64,000 bases of DNA, taken from Paenibacillus typhae. Lineage in GTDB: Bacteria > Bacillota > Bacilli > Paenibacillales > Paenibacillaceae. Shown here one piece after another: positions 50,227 to 58,715 of this stretch; positions within the stretch are counted from its first letter, which is position 1, and the number at the start of each line of letters is the position of its first letter. The notes below the pieces were generated by a model, which was given only the letters and a program-made list of their open reading frames with translations, made no database searches and had not been told where the DNA came from. The stretch spans positions 1-64,000 of the forward strand of contig NZ_FNDX01000009.1 of assembly GCF_900099765.1 (NCBI RefSeq), read 5' to 3'. The position numbers and the translations under genes are program-made.

Positions 50227-51790
50227 GCCAAATCCCCCCGTAGAAATTCTCCTCGTACATGTCTTTACCGGTCTTCAGGCTTTCGGTGATCGAGCTGGCG
50301 GCACCACAGCCGTCACAGCCGGAGCCGGTACCCATATCGCCCATTCCATTGCCGTAGCCGGCTGAGCCTTGAGCGCGGTAAGGATTCATGTGCTGCTCTT
50401 TGTGTGAGGTCGGGATGACGAACCGGTCCTCGTATTTGGCGATCGCCAGCAGCCGGTACATCTGTTCCATCTGCTGGGCAGTCATTCCGACACGGTCCAG
50501 ACGGCTCTGATCAAATTCCTGGCCGGAGGATTGGGCGCGCATGTAAGAGCGCATCATCGCCATCCGCTGCAGGGCTTCTTTGACGGTCTGTGTATCACCG
50601 GCGGTCAGCATATTGGCCAGGTATTGGATCGGTGTGCGCATTTCTTCAATCGCCGGGAAAATCATATCCGGATTCTTCAGCGAATCCTTGCCTTCAAAGT
50701 AGTTCATGATTGGGCTAAGCGGCGGTACATACCAGACCATCGGCAGCGTCCGGTATTCCGGATGCAGCGGGAAAGCCAGCTTGTGCTCGATCGCCAGCTT
50801 GTATACCGGTGAGTTCTGGGCGGCTTCCAGCCAGTCCTCGGAAATGCCGTCTTTTCTGGCCTGAGCAATGACCTCCGGATCATGCGGATTCATAAACAAA
50901 TCGCATTGCGCCTTGTACAGATCCTGCACATCAGGTGTGGAAGCTGCTTCAAGCACCTTGTCGGCGTCGTACAGCAGAACACCCAGATAGCGGATACGGC
51001 CGGTACAGGTCTCCGAGCAGACTGTCGGCAGGCCTGCTTCCACGCGCGGGAAGCAGAAGGTGCATTTCTCCGCCTTGTTGGTCTGCCAGTTGAAGTAGAC
51101 CTTCTTGTACGGACAGCCGGTCATGCAGTATCTCCAGCCGCGGCAGGCTTCCTGGTCAACCAGGACGATCCCGTCCTCTTCCCGTTTGTACATCGCTCCT
51201 GAAGGACAGGAGGCGACGCAGCTCGGGTTCAGACAGTGTTCGCAGAGGCGGGGCAGATAGACCATAAACGATTTCTCGAAGTTGAATTTAATCTCTTCCT
51301 CGATTTTCTGGATGTTCGGGTCGAGCGGACCGGTGACATGCGCACCGGCCAGATCGTCTTCCCAGTTCGGGCCCCATTCCAGGTCCATCTTTTCACCGGT
51401 AACGGCCGAATGGGCCCGTGCTACCGGTGAATGCTTCTGTTCCCCTGCATTGGTCAGATGCTCGTAATTGTATGTCCACGGTTCGTAGTAATCCTTCATT
51501 TCCGGCATATCCGGGTTATAAAAGATTTTACCGAGCGCGATCTTGGACAGCTTGTTGCCGGACTTCAGCTCAAGCTTGCCTTTGCGCAGCTGCCAGCCGC
51601 CCTTGTAGAGCTCCTGGTCTTCCCAGCGTTTCGGATATCCGATCCCCGGCTTCGTTTCCACATTGTTGAACCACATGTATTCCGCACCCTTGCGGTTCGT
51701 CCAGGTTGTTTTGCAGGTAACGCTGCAGGTATGACAGCCGATGCATTTATCCAGATTCATTACCATTGCAACTTGCGCTTTAATTTTCAA
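50219..51790 (-). CDS. narH: Respiratory nitrate reductase beta subunit (Fe-S)
   Basis: A 523-residue electron-transfer subunit binding three [4Fe-4S] and one [3Fe-4S] cluster. Cys runs seen are CIGCHTCSVTCK at residue ~16, CEHCLNPSCVASCPSGAMYKR near 184, CRGWRYCMTGCPYKKVYFNW near 217 (Trp in place of Cys, typical of the 3Fe site) and CTFCFPRVEAGLPTVCSETC near 243. The C-terminal tail has a Gly/Cys-rich GSGCDGCGAASS. It overlaps narG by 11 nt and narJ by 8 nt. Confidence 0.95.
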   Translation of the reverse strand: MKIKAQVAMVMNLDKCIGCHTCSVTCKTTWTNRKGAEYMWFNNVETKPGIGYPKRWEDQELYKGGWQLRKGKLELKSGNKLSKIALGKIFYNPDMPEMKDYYEPWTYNYEHLTNAGEQKHSPVARAHSAVTGEKMDLEWGPNWEDDLAGAHVTGPLDPNIQKIEEEIKFNFEKSFMVYLPRLCEHCLNPSCVASCPSGAMYKREEDGIVLVDQEACRGWRYCMTGCPYKKVYFNWQTNKAEKCTFCFPRVEAGLPTVCSETCTGRIRYLGVLLYDADKVLEAASTPDVQDLYKAQCDLFMNPHDPEVIAQARKDGISEDWLEAAQNSPVYKLAIEHKLAFPLHPEYRTLPMVWYVPPLSPIMNYFEGKDSLKNPDMIFPAIEEMRTPIQYLANMLTAGDTQTVKEALQRMAMMRSYMRAQSSGQEFDQSRLDRVGMTAQQMEQMYRLLAIAKYEDRFVIPTSHKEQHMNPYRAQGSAGYGNGMGDMGTGSGCDGCGAASSITESLKTGKDMYEENFYGGIWRD

Positions 51791-54700
51791 GCCAGTTAAC
51801 CTCCTTCATTTTGCGTACGGCTACGTAGACATCGCGCTGGTTGCCGATCGGGCCATAGTAGTTGAAACCGTAGCTGAGCTGTGCGTATCCGCCGACCATC
51901 TGGGTAGGCTTCAGGTGAATCCGTGTTGGCGCATTATGGCTTCCGCCGCGGGTATCGTTAATCTCCGACCCCGGAACCTGAATATGTTTGTCCTGGGCAT
52001 GGTACATGAACATGGTGCCTCTCGGCATCCGGTGGCTGACTACCGCCCGAGCAGTAACAACACCGTTACGGTTGTATACTTCCAGCCAGTCATTATCCGC
52101 AATGTTATGGGCTGCAGCATCCTCATTGTTAATCCATACGGTCGGGCCTCCGCGGAACAGGGTCAGCATATGCTGGTTATCCTGATAGGTGGAGTGAATG
52201 TTCCATTTGCCGTGCGGTGTCAAATATCTCAGCACCAGCGAATCCTGGCCGCCCTTGACTGCCTTGTCGCGCGGTCCGAAGACCATCGGCGGCAGTGTCG
52301 GCTTAAATACCGGCAGGGATTCCCCGTACTGCAGGAAAATTTCATGGTCAATATAGAAATGCTGTCTTCCGGTCAGCGTTCGGAACGGCACGAGACGTTC
52401 GATATTCGTAGTAAACGGAGAATACCGGCGTCCCTGCTTGTTCGAGCCGCTGAATACCGGCGTCGGAATGACCTCACGCGGCTGTGCAGTGATGCTCTGG
52501 AAGGTAATCTTCTCTGCTGCACGGTCTGCTGAAATATCCTTCAGCGGAACTCCGTGATCCTTCTCGGCCGATTCATAGGCCTTCTGGGATACACGGCCGT
52601 TGGTTGCCGAGGACAGATGCAGAATCGTATCCGCCGCCTGGCGGGCTGTTTGCAGCTTCGGCAGGCCGTTTTTGATCGACTCGTCAAAGTACACGCCGCT
52701 AAGCTTCTTCAATTCCTCATATTCCTCGGCAACCGAGAAGCTGACGCCGTGTGCGCCGGCTTTGCCGACTGCCAGATTTGGTCCAAGGGAAATGTATTTA
52801 TCATGAATTTTGGTATAATCCCGTTCCACAATGCTCAGGTTCGGCATTGTTTTACCCGGAATGGCCTCCACTTCACCTTTGGCCCAGTCTTTGACCAGAC
52901 CCATCGGCTGGGAGATTTCGCTGATCGAGTCATGACCAAGCGGTGAAGCAACGATGTCCTTGTATACGCCCGGCAGATGAGTTTTCGCCATCTCGGAGAA
53001 GACCTCCGACAGCTGTCGGTAAATATCCCAGTCCGAACGCGATTCCCACAACGGATTGACCGCCGGGTTGAACGGGTGAACGAACGGATGCATGTCGGTC
53101 GATGAAAGATCTGTTTTCTCGTACCAGGTTGCCGCCGGCAGTACAATATCTGCATAGAGCGGAGTTGTGGTCATCCGGAAATCCATCGCAACCATCAGAT
53201 CCAGCTTACCTTCCACATCCTCGCGCCAGATGATTTCCTCCGGCTTCTGCTCCTCATTCGGCTCGGCAAGCAGGCCGTCGGAAGCGCCGAGCAGATGCTT
53301 CATGAAGTATTCCTGGCCTTTAGCCGAGCTTGAGATCAGATTGGAACGCCAGATAAAGAGCGAACGCGGGAAGTTCTCCGGTGCGCCCGGATCTTCCACC
53401 GCAAAGCGGGTTTTGCGCGATTTGATCTCCTCCAGCGCATGGCCGATGATCTCGCTGTTGGATTTCTTGCCTTCCCGGGCCGCTTCTTCCGCGAACAGCA
53501 GGCTGTTCTTGTTGAACTGCGGGAAGGACGGCAGCCAGCCGAGGCGTGCAGCCAGCACGTTGTAATCGGCCGGATGCTGGTAAGCGAGCTCGCCGCCGGT
53601 CGGAGATTTAAGCGAATCAGTGCCGCTCTCTTCATACCGCCACTGCTCGGTGGCGAAATAGAAGAACGAGGTCGCATTCTGCTGCCGCGCCGGACCCTGC
53701 CAGTCCTTGGCGAATGCCACGGTGGACCAGCCTTCGATCGGACGGCATTTCTCCTGGCCGACATAATGCGCCCAGCCGCCGCCGTTAACGCCTTGCGATG
53801 CAGTCAAGACCACCAGGTTCAGAATCGAACGATAGATGGTATCACTGTTGAACCAGTGATTAATCCCGGCGCCCATGATGATCATGGAACGGCCGCCCGT
53901 ATCAATGGCATTTTGGGCGAATTCGCGGGCGATCTGCACCACGACGCTGGCTTTCACCGTCGTAATCTTTTCCTGCCATGCCGGAGTGTAATGGGAAGAC
54001 TCGTCATAATAGTCTTTGGCGTTAAGCGGGCTGGCGGTACGGGCAATCCCGTACTGGCTAAGCATCAGATCGTAGACAGTAGCTACATAGCGCTCCGTTC
54101 CGTCAGCCAGCCGCATTTTGCGGGCCGGAATCATCCGCCGGAATGTGCCGTTGCCGGAGTTGTCAAAGAACGGGAATACGATTTCCGTCCACTCTTCGCC
54201 ATGGCCTTCAATACTAAGTGCCGGTTCAACCTTGCTGCCGTCTTCATTCTCAAGAATCAGGTTCCACTTCTTGCCTTCCTCCCAGCGCTGGCCCATCGTG
54301 CCGTTAGGGACAATCACCTTACCGGCTGCCTCATCATAGATAACTGGCTTCCAGTCGGAATGCGGCGTGCTGTCCCCGAGGTCGCTTGCCCGCAGGAAGC
54401 GTCCGCCTTTCCAGGCGTCCTCATGCGGATCGAGCAGAATCAGGAACGGCATATCTGTATATTGCTTGGCATAGTTCAGGAACATCGGCTCCTGCCGCTC
54501 CTGGTAGAATTCATTCAGAATGACATGGGTCATGGCCTGGGCCACTGCCGCATCTGTTCCCGGATTCGGAGCCAGCCAGTTGTCGGCGAATTTCACATTC
54601 TCCGCAAGGTCAGGTGCAACAGAAACCACCTTGGTTCCTTTATAACGGACCTCAGTCATAAAGTGCGCATCCGGTGTCCGTGTCAGCGGGACATTCGAGC

Positions 54701-55454
54701 CCCACATGATCAGATAGCCGGAATTGTACCAGTCCGAGGACTCCGGCACATCCGTCTGCTCGCCCCAGATTTGCGGGGAAGCCGGCGGCAGATCGGCATA
54801 CCAGTCATAGAAGCTCAGCATCTGGCCGCCGAGCAGCGAGATAAAGCGTGCACCGGACGCATAGCTGACCATCGACATGGCCGGAATTGGTGTAAAGCCG
54901 GCGATCCGGTCCGGTCCGTATTTGCGGATCGTGTAGATCAGCTGTGCCGAGATCAGATGCAGCGCATCATCCCAGTTAACGCGGATATGGCCGCCTTTGC
55001 CGCGCGCTTTTTTATACTGGCTGGCTTTCTCGGGATCTTCCACAATACTTGCCCAGGCATCAACATAATTGCCGTGCTCCTGCAGGGCCGCTTGCCACAG
55101 CCGCCACAACTTGCCGCGTACATATGGATATTTCACACGCAGCGGGCTGTACTCATACCACGAAAAGGTCGCACCGCGCGGACAGCCGCGGGGTTCAAAC
55201 TCCGGCATGTCCGGTCCGCAGGAAGGGTAGTCAATCTGCTGATTTTCCCAGGTGATAATTCCGTTCTTCACGAATACCTTCCAGCTGCAGGAGCCGGTAC
55301 AGTTAACGCCGTGAGTAGTGCGGACGACTTTATCATGAGACCAGCGCTGGCGGTACATATTTTCCCAATCTCTATTTTTCTCTTCAAGAATGGACCATTT
55401 TCCGGAATAGCTCTCAATCGGTTTAAAAAAGTTAAGGCCGAATTTCTTCTTCAT
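51780..55454 (-). CDS. narG: Respiratory nitrate reductase alpha subunit (Mo-bisMGD)
   Basis: The 1224-residue catalytic subunit on the inner face of the membrane reduces nitrate to nitrite during anaerobic respiration. The FS0 cluster ligands are His and Cys in RTTHGVNCTGSCSW near residue 50; the molybdenum Asp lies in SFYDWYADLPPASPQIWGEQTD near 220; and late Mo-bisMGD binding segments such as MFMYHAQDKHIQVPGS are present. Length matches family members (about 1220-1250). AAAGGAG is 12 nt before the ATG. It leads narGHJI-nreABC-hemerythrin. The antisense strand has a long spurious open frame caused by codon bias. Confidence 0.96.
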   Translation of the reverse strand: MKKKFGLNFFKPIESYSGKWSILEEKNRDWENMYRQRWSHDKVVRTTHGVNCTGSCSWKVFVKNGIITWENQQIDYPSCGPDMPEFEPRGCPRGATFSWYEYSPLRVKYPYVRGKLWRLWQAALQEHGNYVDAWASIVEDPEKASQYKKARGKGGHIRVNWDDALHLISAQLIYTIRKYGPDRIAGFTPIPAMSMVSYASGARFISLLGGQMLSFYDWYADLPPASPQIWGEQTDVPESSDWYNSGYLIMWGSNVPLTRTPDAHFMTEVRYKGTKVVSVAPDLAENVKFADNWLAPNPGTDAAVAQAMTHVILNEFYQERQEPMFLNYAKQYTDMPFLILLDPHEDAWKGGRFLRASDLGDSTPHSDWKPVIYDEAAGKVIVPNGTMGQRWEEGKKWNLILENEDGSKVEPALSIEGHGEEWTEIVFPFFDNSGNGTFRRMIPARKMRLADGTERYVATVYDLMLSQYGIARTASPLNAKDYYDESSHYTPAWQEKITTVKASVVVQIAREFAQNAIDTGGRSMIIMGAGINHWFNSDTIYRSILNLVVLTASQGVNGGGWAHYVGQEKCRPIEGWSTVAFAKDWQGPARQQNATSFFYFATEQWRYEESGTDSLKSPTGGELAYQHPADYNVLAARLGWLPSFPQFNKNSLLFAEEAAREGKKSNSEIIGHALEEIKSRKTRFAVEDPGAPENFPRSLFIWRSNLISSSAKGQEYFMKHLLGASDGLLAEPNEEQKPEEIIWREDVEGKLDLMVAMDFRMTTTPLYADIVLPAATWYEKTDLSSTDMHPFVHPFNPAVNPLWESRSDWDIYRQLSEVFSEMAKTHLPGVYKDIVASPLGHDSISEISQPMGLVKDWAKGEVEAIPGKTMPNLSIVERDYTKIHDKYISLGPNLAVGKAGAHGVSFSVAEEYEELKKLSGVYFDESIKNGLPKLQTARQAADTILHLSSATNGRVSQKAYESAEKDHGVPLKDISADRAAEKITFQSITAQPREVIPTPVFSGSNKQGRRYSPFTTNIERLVPFRTLTGRQHFYIDHEIFLQYGESLPVFKPTLPPMVFGPRDKAVKGGQDSLVLRYLTPHGKWNIHSTYQDNQHMLTLFRGGPTVWINNEDAAAHNIADNDWLEVYNRNGVVTARAVVSHRMPRGTMFMYHAQDKHIQVPGSEINDTRGGSHNAPTRIHLKPTQMVGGYAQLSYGFNYYGPIGNQRDVYVAVRKMKEVNWLEN

Positions 55455-55555
55455 CGGTTACGAACACTCCTTTGCAGAATGAAGGACATGGTAGCGCAAA
55501 TCTATTCAATCATTCAATTAATACCATTATGGATCCGGAGGCCGGCAGTTCCCAT

Positions 55556-55569
55556 TAGGGAAACACCTA
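55556..55569. promoter_or_regulatory. NreC-like motif upstream of narG
   Basis: TAGGG-AAAC-ACCTA differs by one base from TAGGG-N4-CCCTA. Its centre is about 108 bp upstream of the narG start, close to the position of the motif cluster upstream of narK. Confidence 0.55.
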
Positions 55570-55675
55570 TTGCGCCGCGGGAAATCCCTTGATCTGCTTA
55601 AACGGCAAATACGCCCTCCCCAAAACCGGGAAAAGCGCTGCTATAGCCCTCTTTCTTCACTGCCGGAAGCCCGCA

Positions 55676-55689
55676 TAGGGAGTTCCCTC
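55676..55689. promoter_or_regulatory. Second NreC-like motif between narG and the hemerythrin gene
   Basis: TAGGG-AGTT-CCCTC is again one base from TAGGG-N4-CCCTA. It is about 92 bp before the hemerythrin start and 230 bp before narG, so it may bring the divergent gene under NreC. A TATACT at 55741-55746 could be the -10 of that gene. The rest of the 320-bp gap has no gene. Confidence 0.5.
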
Positions 55690-55774
55690 TTTGTTGTACG
55701 GGGAATACCTTACCGGGGATTTCACTACCAGCCAATATGCTATACTGATCAAAAATACGGAGAGGATGAACGAC

Positions 55775-56194
55775 ATGGGAGGACCTTCATTACGCCAGCT
55801 GCATGCCCATCATGCCATTCATGAGGGCGGTCTGTCCGGTGCAATCGGCAAAACCGAAGAAGTAGAGGAGCTGCTTGAGGCTAAGGAATTCGAGGTGGCC
55901 CGCCAGGCGGCCGAGCATCTGCTTGAATACTGGGAGACGCGGATTCTAAGTCACGCCGATGCGGAGGAAGACGGCTTCTATCAGGAAATGGAAGAGAAAC
56001 AGCCGGACCTGCATAACGCAGTAATCCGGCTGACCCGTGATCATGAAATATTGAGGATTATTGTTAGAGACACCAAAGCCCGGCTGGCCCGGGAAGGGCT
56101 CACACCGGAAGTGCTTCACCAGTTTCACGCCCTGCTGGTTGTTAATGCTGTTCATAGCCGGGATGAGGAGCGTCTGCTGTTCGGGGAGGCATAA
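55775..56194 (+). CDS. Hemerythrin-like (HHE domain) protein divergent from narG
   Basis: A 139-residue hemerythrin-family protein with the His/Glu ligand pattern LHAHHAIHEGG, RILSHADAEEDGFYQEM, TRDHEILRII and FHALLVVNAVHSRDEERLLF. It differs from the longer hemerythrin at the end of the nre operon. It probably binds O2 or NO or protects iron centres. ATG at 55775 has GGAGAGG 9 nt upstream; an ATG three codons earlier touches that site. It is convergent with nsrR and their coding ends overlap by 53 bp. Confidence 0.78.
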   Translation: MGGPSLRQLHAHHAIHEGGLSGAIGKTEEVEELLEAKEFEVARQAAEHLLEYWETRILSHADAEEDGFYQEMEEKQPDLHNAVIRLTRDHEILRIIVRDTKARLAREGLTPEVLHQFHALLVVNAVHSRDEERLLFGEA

Positions 56195-56636
56195 CCTGCT
56201 CCGGCTGCACCAGAAGAGCCCGCAAATCATCTTTGTTGATAAGCAAATCCTGCAGCGTATATTCATCCAGTACCTGCAGATAAGCTTTGAGCGCCTTGCC
56301 CAGCACGCCTTTCAGCCCGCACACCGGAGAGATCGGACAATGGCCGCCTGAAGGATGGAAGCATTCGACGAGATACAGATCGTCTTCCATCCGCCGGACG
56401 ACCTCCCCGATGTTAATGTCTCCGGGTGCCAGTGCGAGGCGAATCCCGCCTCCCCTTCCCCTAACCGTTTCGATGTAACCCGCCTTCCCCAGTTCATGGG
56501 AAACCTTCATCAGATGATTTTTGGAGATTTGATAAGCATCCGAAATCCCTTGAATCGTTGACAGCTCATCCCGCTCCTTCGCTCCAAGATATAGAAGAAT
56601 CCGCAAAGAGTAATCTGTATATAAAGTCAGCCTCAT
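56142..56636 (-). CDS. nsrR: Nitric oxide-sensing repressor NsrR (Rrf2 family)
   Basis: A 164-residue Rrf2 regulator: winged helix at 1-65 (MRLTLYTDYSLRILLYLGAK, ISKNHLMKVSHELGKAGYIETVRGRGGGI) and three cluster cysteines, Cys92, Cys100 and Cys106 (ECFHPSGGHCPISPVC), with the spacing of B. subtilis NsrR. The [4Fe-4S] cluster is nitrosylated by NO and repression is lifted. ATG at 56636 is the family start, with GGAGG upstream. It is divergent from hmp, its best-known target, and its 3' end overlaps a convergent hemerythrin gene. Confidence 0.9.
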   Translation of the reverse strand: MRLTLYTDYSLRILLYLGAKERDELSTIQGISDAYQISKNHLMKVSHELGKAGYIETVRGRGGGIRLALAPGDINIGEVVRRMEDDLYLVECFHPSGGHCPISPVCGLKGVLGKALKAYLQVLDEYTLQDLLINKDDLRALLVQPEQVMPPRTADAPHPGYEQH

Positions 56637-56705
56637 AACCAGCCTCCAAACCGCATGCATAGTAAGTGATATTTATTACAAATAATATTAATAAAATTGT
56701 CTATT

Positions 56706-56734
56706 TTGTTAAAGTGGTATTCTAAATATATCTT
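56706..56734 (+). promoter_or_regulatory. hmp promoter with NsrR-like site
   Basis: TTGTTA (56706-56711) and TATCTT (56729-56734) are 17 bp apart. The sequence between, around ATTCTAAATATAT (56719-56731), resembles the Bacillus NsrR box, an AT-rich dyad built on ATNTAAATATAT. NsrR bound here would cover the promoter of hmp. Confidence 0.5.
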
Positions 56735-56780
56735 TTAATTAAAATTAGGTATATATTAATTTTGGATTAATTGAGAGGGG

Positions 56781-57971
56781 ATGAACATTATTTTATCACA
56801 ACACACACGTGACATTGTTAAGTCGACAGCGCCAGTATTGGCAGAGCACGGGACAACCATAACAACCGTTTTTTACCGGAATTTGTTCGAAGCCCACCCG
56901 GAACTATTGAATGTATTTAACCATGCCAACCAGGCACAAGGCCGTCAGCAGGCCGCACTCGCGAACGCAGTGTATGCCGCAGCCGTACACATCGATAACC
57001 TGGAGAACATTCTGCCGGCGGTAGTCCAGATTGCCCACAAGCATGTAAGTCTTGGCATTAAGCCTGAGCATTATCCGATTGTCGGTGAATTTTTGCTGAA
57101 AGCGATCAAGGAAGTGCTTGGCGATGCCGCTACACCTGAAATTCTGCAGGCTTGGGAAGAAGCTTACGGTGTTATCGCTGATGCTTTCATCGGTGTTGAG
57201 GACAGCATGTATAAAGAAGCCCGTGAGCAGGAAAACGGCTGGAACTTCTTCAAACCCTTCACCGTTGCCCGTAAAGTACAGGAGAGCGGGAATATTACCT
57301 CCTTCTATCTGAAGCCTGCGGATGGCTCGAACGTTCCGGACTACAAGCCGGGCCAGTATATTTCTGTACGCGTGTTAATTCCAGGCGAGAAATACACCAT
57401 GATCCGTCAGTACAGTCTGTCCCAGGCGCCAAAAGCGGACGAATTCCGCATCTCCGTAAAACGCGAGGAAGCGAACGATCCGAATGGGGTTGTGTCCGTA
57501 TACCTGCACAATCAGGTCAACGAAGGCGACACTGTTGAGGTTAGCGCCCCTGCAGGTGAATTCATGCTTGATGTCTCCAAAACCACACCTGTAGCGTTCA
57601 TCTCCGGCGGCGTAGGCATTACCCCGATGATGAGCATGCTGGAAACTGTAGCCAATGTCACACCTGACCGCCCGGTAGTCTTCCTGCATTCCGCGCGCAA
57701 TGAAGCACTTGCCGCTTTCCGCCAGGATGTTGAGAAATACGCAGCGGCCATGAGCAACGCCAAGACCAAGACCTTCCTGTCCGGCGGACCTGACGGTGTG
57801 ATTACAGGCGAAATCCTGAAAAGCTATGTGGATGTGACTGGTGACGCCTATGTGTGCGGACCCGTTCCTTTCATGGAAGCCATGATCCGGGAGCTGATTG
57901 CGCTCGGGATGAAGGAAGAGCAGATTCACTACGAGTTCTTTGGTCCGGCTCTGCAACTGGAGAACAGCTAG
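56781..57971 (+). CDS. hmp: Flavohemoprotein, nitric oxide dioxygenase
   Basis: A 396-residue three-domain enzyme turning NO and O2 into nitrate with NAD(P)H. The globin domain (1-140) has proximal His86 in VQIAHKHVSLGIKPEHYPIVGEF; the FAD domain (about 150-260) has RQYSLS and the NAD domain has GGVGITPMMSML and YVCGPVPFMEAM. Length and sequence match B. subtilis Hmp well. GAGAGGGG precedes the ATG. It is divergent from nsrR and followed by a flavin reductase-like gene with 97 nt between. It removes NO formed as a by-product of nitrate respiration. Confidence 0.94.
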   Translation: MNIILSQHTRDIVKSTAPVLAEHGTTITTVFYRNLFEAHPELLNVFNHANQAQGRQQAALANAVYAAAVHIDNLENILPAVVQIAHKHVSLGIKPEHYPIVGEFLLKAIKEVLGDAATPEILQAWEEAYGVIADAFIGVEDSMYKEAREQENGWNFFKPFTVARKVQESGNITSFYLKPADGSNVPDYKPGQYISVRVLIPGEKYTMIRQYSLSQAPKADEFRISVKREEANDPNGVVSVYLHNQVNEGDTVEVSAPAGEFMLDVSKTTPVAFISGGVGITPMMSMLETVANVTPDRPVVFLHSARNEALAAFRQDVEKYAAAMSNAKTKTFLSGGPDGVITGEILKSYVDVTGDAYVCGPVPFMEAMIRELIALGMKEEQIHYEFFGPALQLENS

Positions 57972-58068
57972 GCCTGTGCGTCTGGTCACCCTTGCTCCTT
58001 TCCGGCTTGCGCTATCCTTTGGTATAGAAGCCGCTTGAGCGGTATATATATTCAGGAGGATTGCACAA

Positions 58069-58605
58069 ATGGAAAAAGTAGCTGTTGATTATGAGAAAAT
58101 GTACTACGGGTTCCCGGTTATCCTGGTCAGCTTTTATGATGCGGACGGCAAGCCGAATGTGACGCCTATCTCCTCTTCCTATTCACTGAAGGACATGATG
58201 ATGCTGGGCTTCAGCAGCAAAGGCTTTGCTGTCAGCCAGATCAAAGCGGTGCGGGATTTCGTCATTAATATTCCCGGCCGCTCGCTGATGGACGAGGTCA
58301 CCTATTGCGGAGCACATTCTGGACAAGAGCTTAGCAAATTTGACCATGTAGCTTTGACGCATGAGCAGGCGCACACCGTCAATGCACCCGTTATCCGGGA
58401 ATGTCCGGTTGCCATCGAATGCACTTTAATTGATGTCATTGAGCATGACCAGTTCAAGGGAATTACCAACATTCTGGCCAAGATCAAGGGCCGTTATGTT
58501 GCCGGAAATGTGCTGAATGAGGAAGGCGGCCTGCAGGCCTCGGAGCTCGACAATATTCTCTATTTCGGAGACGGCCGGCAAAAGAGCTTCCGTTTTATGC
58601 AATAG
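58069..58605 (+). CDS. Flavin reductase-like FMN-binding split-barrel protein
   Basis: A 178-residue protein of the flavin reductase-like domain family: PVILVSFYDADGKPNVTPISSSYSLKD at the start and MMMLGFSSKGFAVSQIKAVRDFVINIPGRS for FMN contact. Such proteins reduce flavins or bind FMN as redox partners; some work with NO- or metal-reducing systems. AGGAGG precedes the ATG. It follows hmp and may share its promoter or use one in the gap. The exact substrate is not evident. Confidence 0.75.
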   Translation: MEKVAVDYEKMYYGFPVILVSFYDADGKPNVTPISSSYSLKDMMMLGFSSKGFAVSQIKAVRDFVINIPGRSLMDEVTYCGAHSGQELSKFDHVALTHEQAHTVNAPVIRECPVAIECTLIDVIEHDQFKGITNILAKIKGRYVAGNVLNEEGGLQASELDNILYFGDGRQKSFRFMQ

Positions 58606-58668
58606 GCTGCCCATCAGGCTGCACATACAGCGGCGGCACCATCCCAAATGTATTGTTCCAGCGCACAG

Positions 58669-58715
58669 CAGCGCTTCCCCGGTTGCCGGAGAAGCGCTGT
58701 TTGTTTGTTATTTTT
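58669..58715 (+). terminator. Terminator after the flavin reductase-like gene
   Basis: CAGCGCTTC and GAAGCGCTG form a perfect 9-bp stem with a 13-nt loop, then TTTGTTTGTTATTTTT. Confidence 0.8.

Noticed and set aside
53439..55592. 717-codon open frame on the plus strand
   Set aside because: It lies fully antisense to narG and upstream sequence; high GC at third positions of narG keeps the opposite strand open. No ribosome site or family match.
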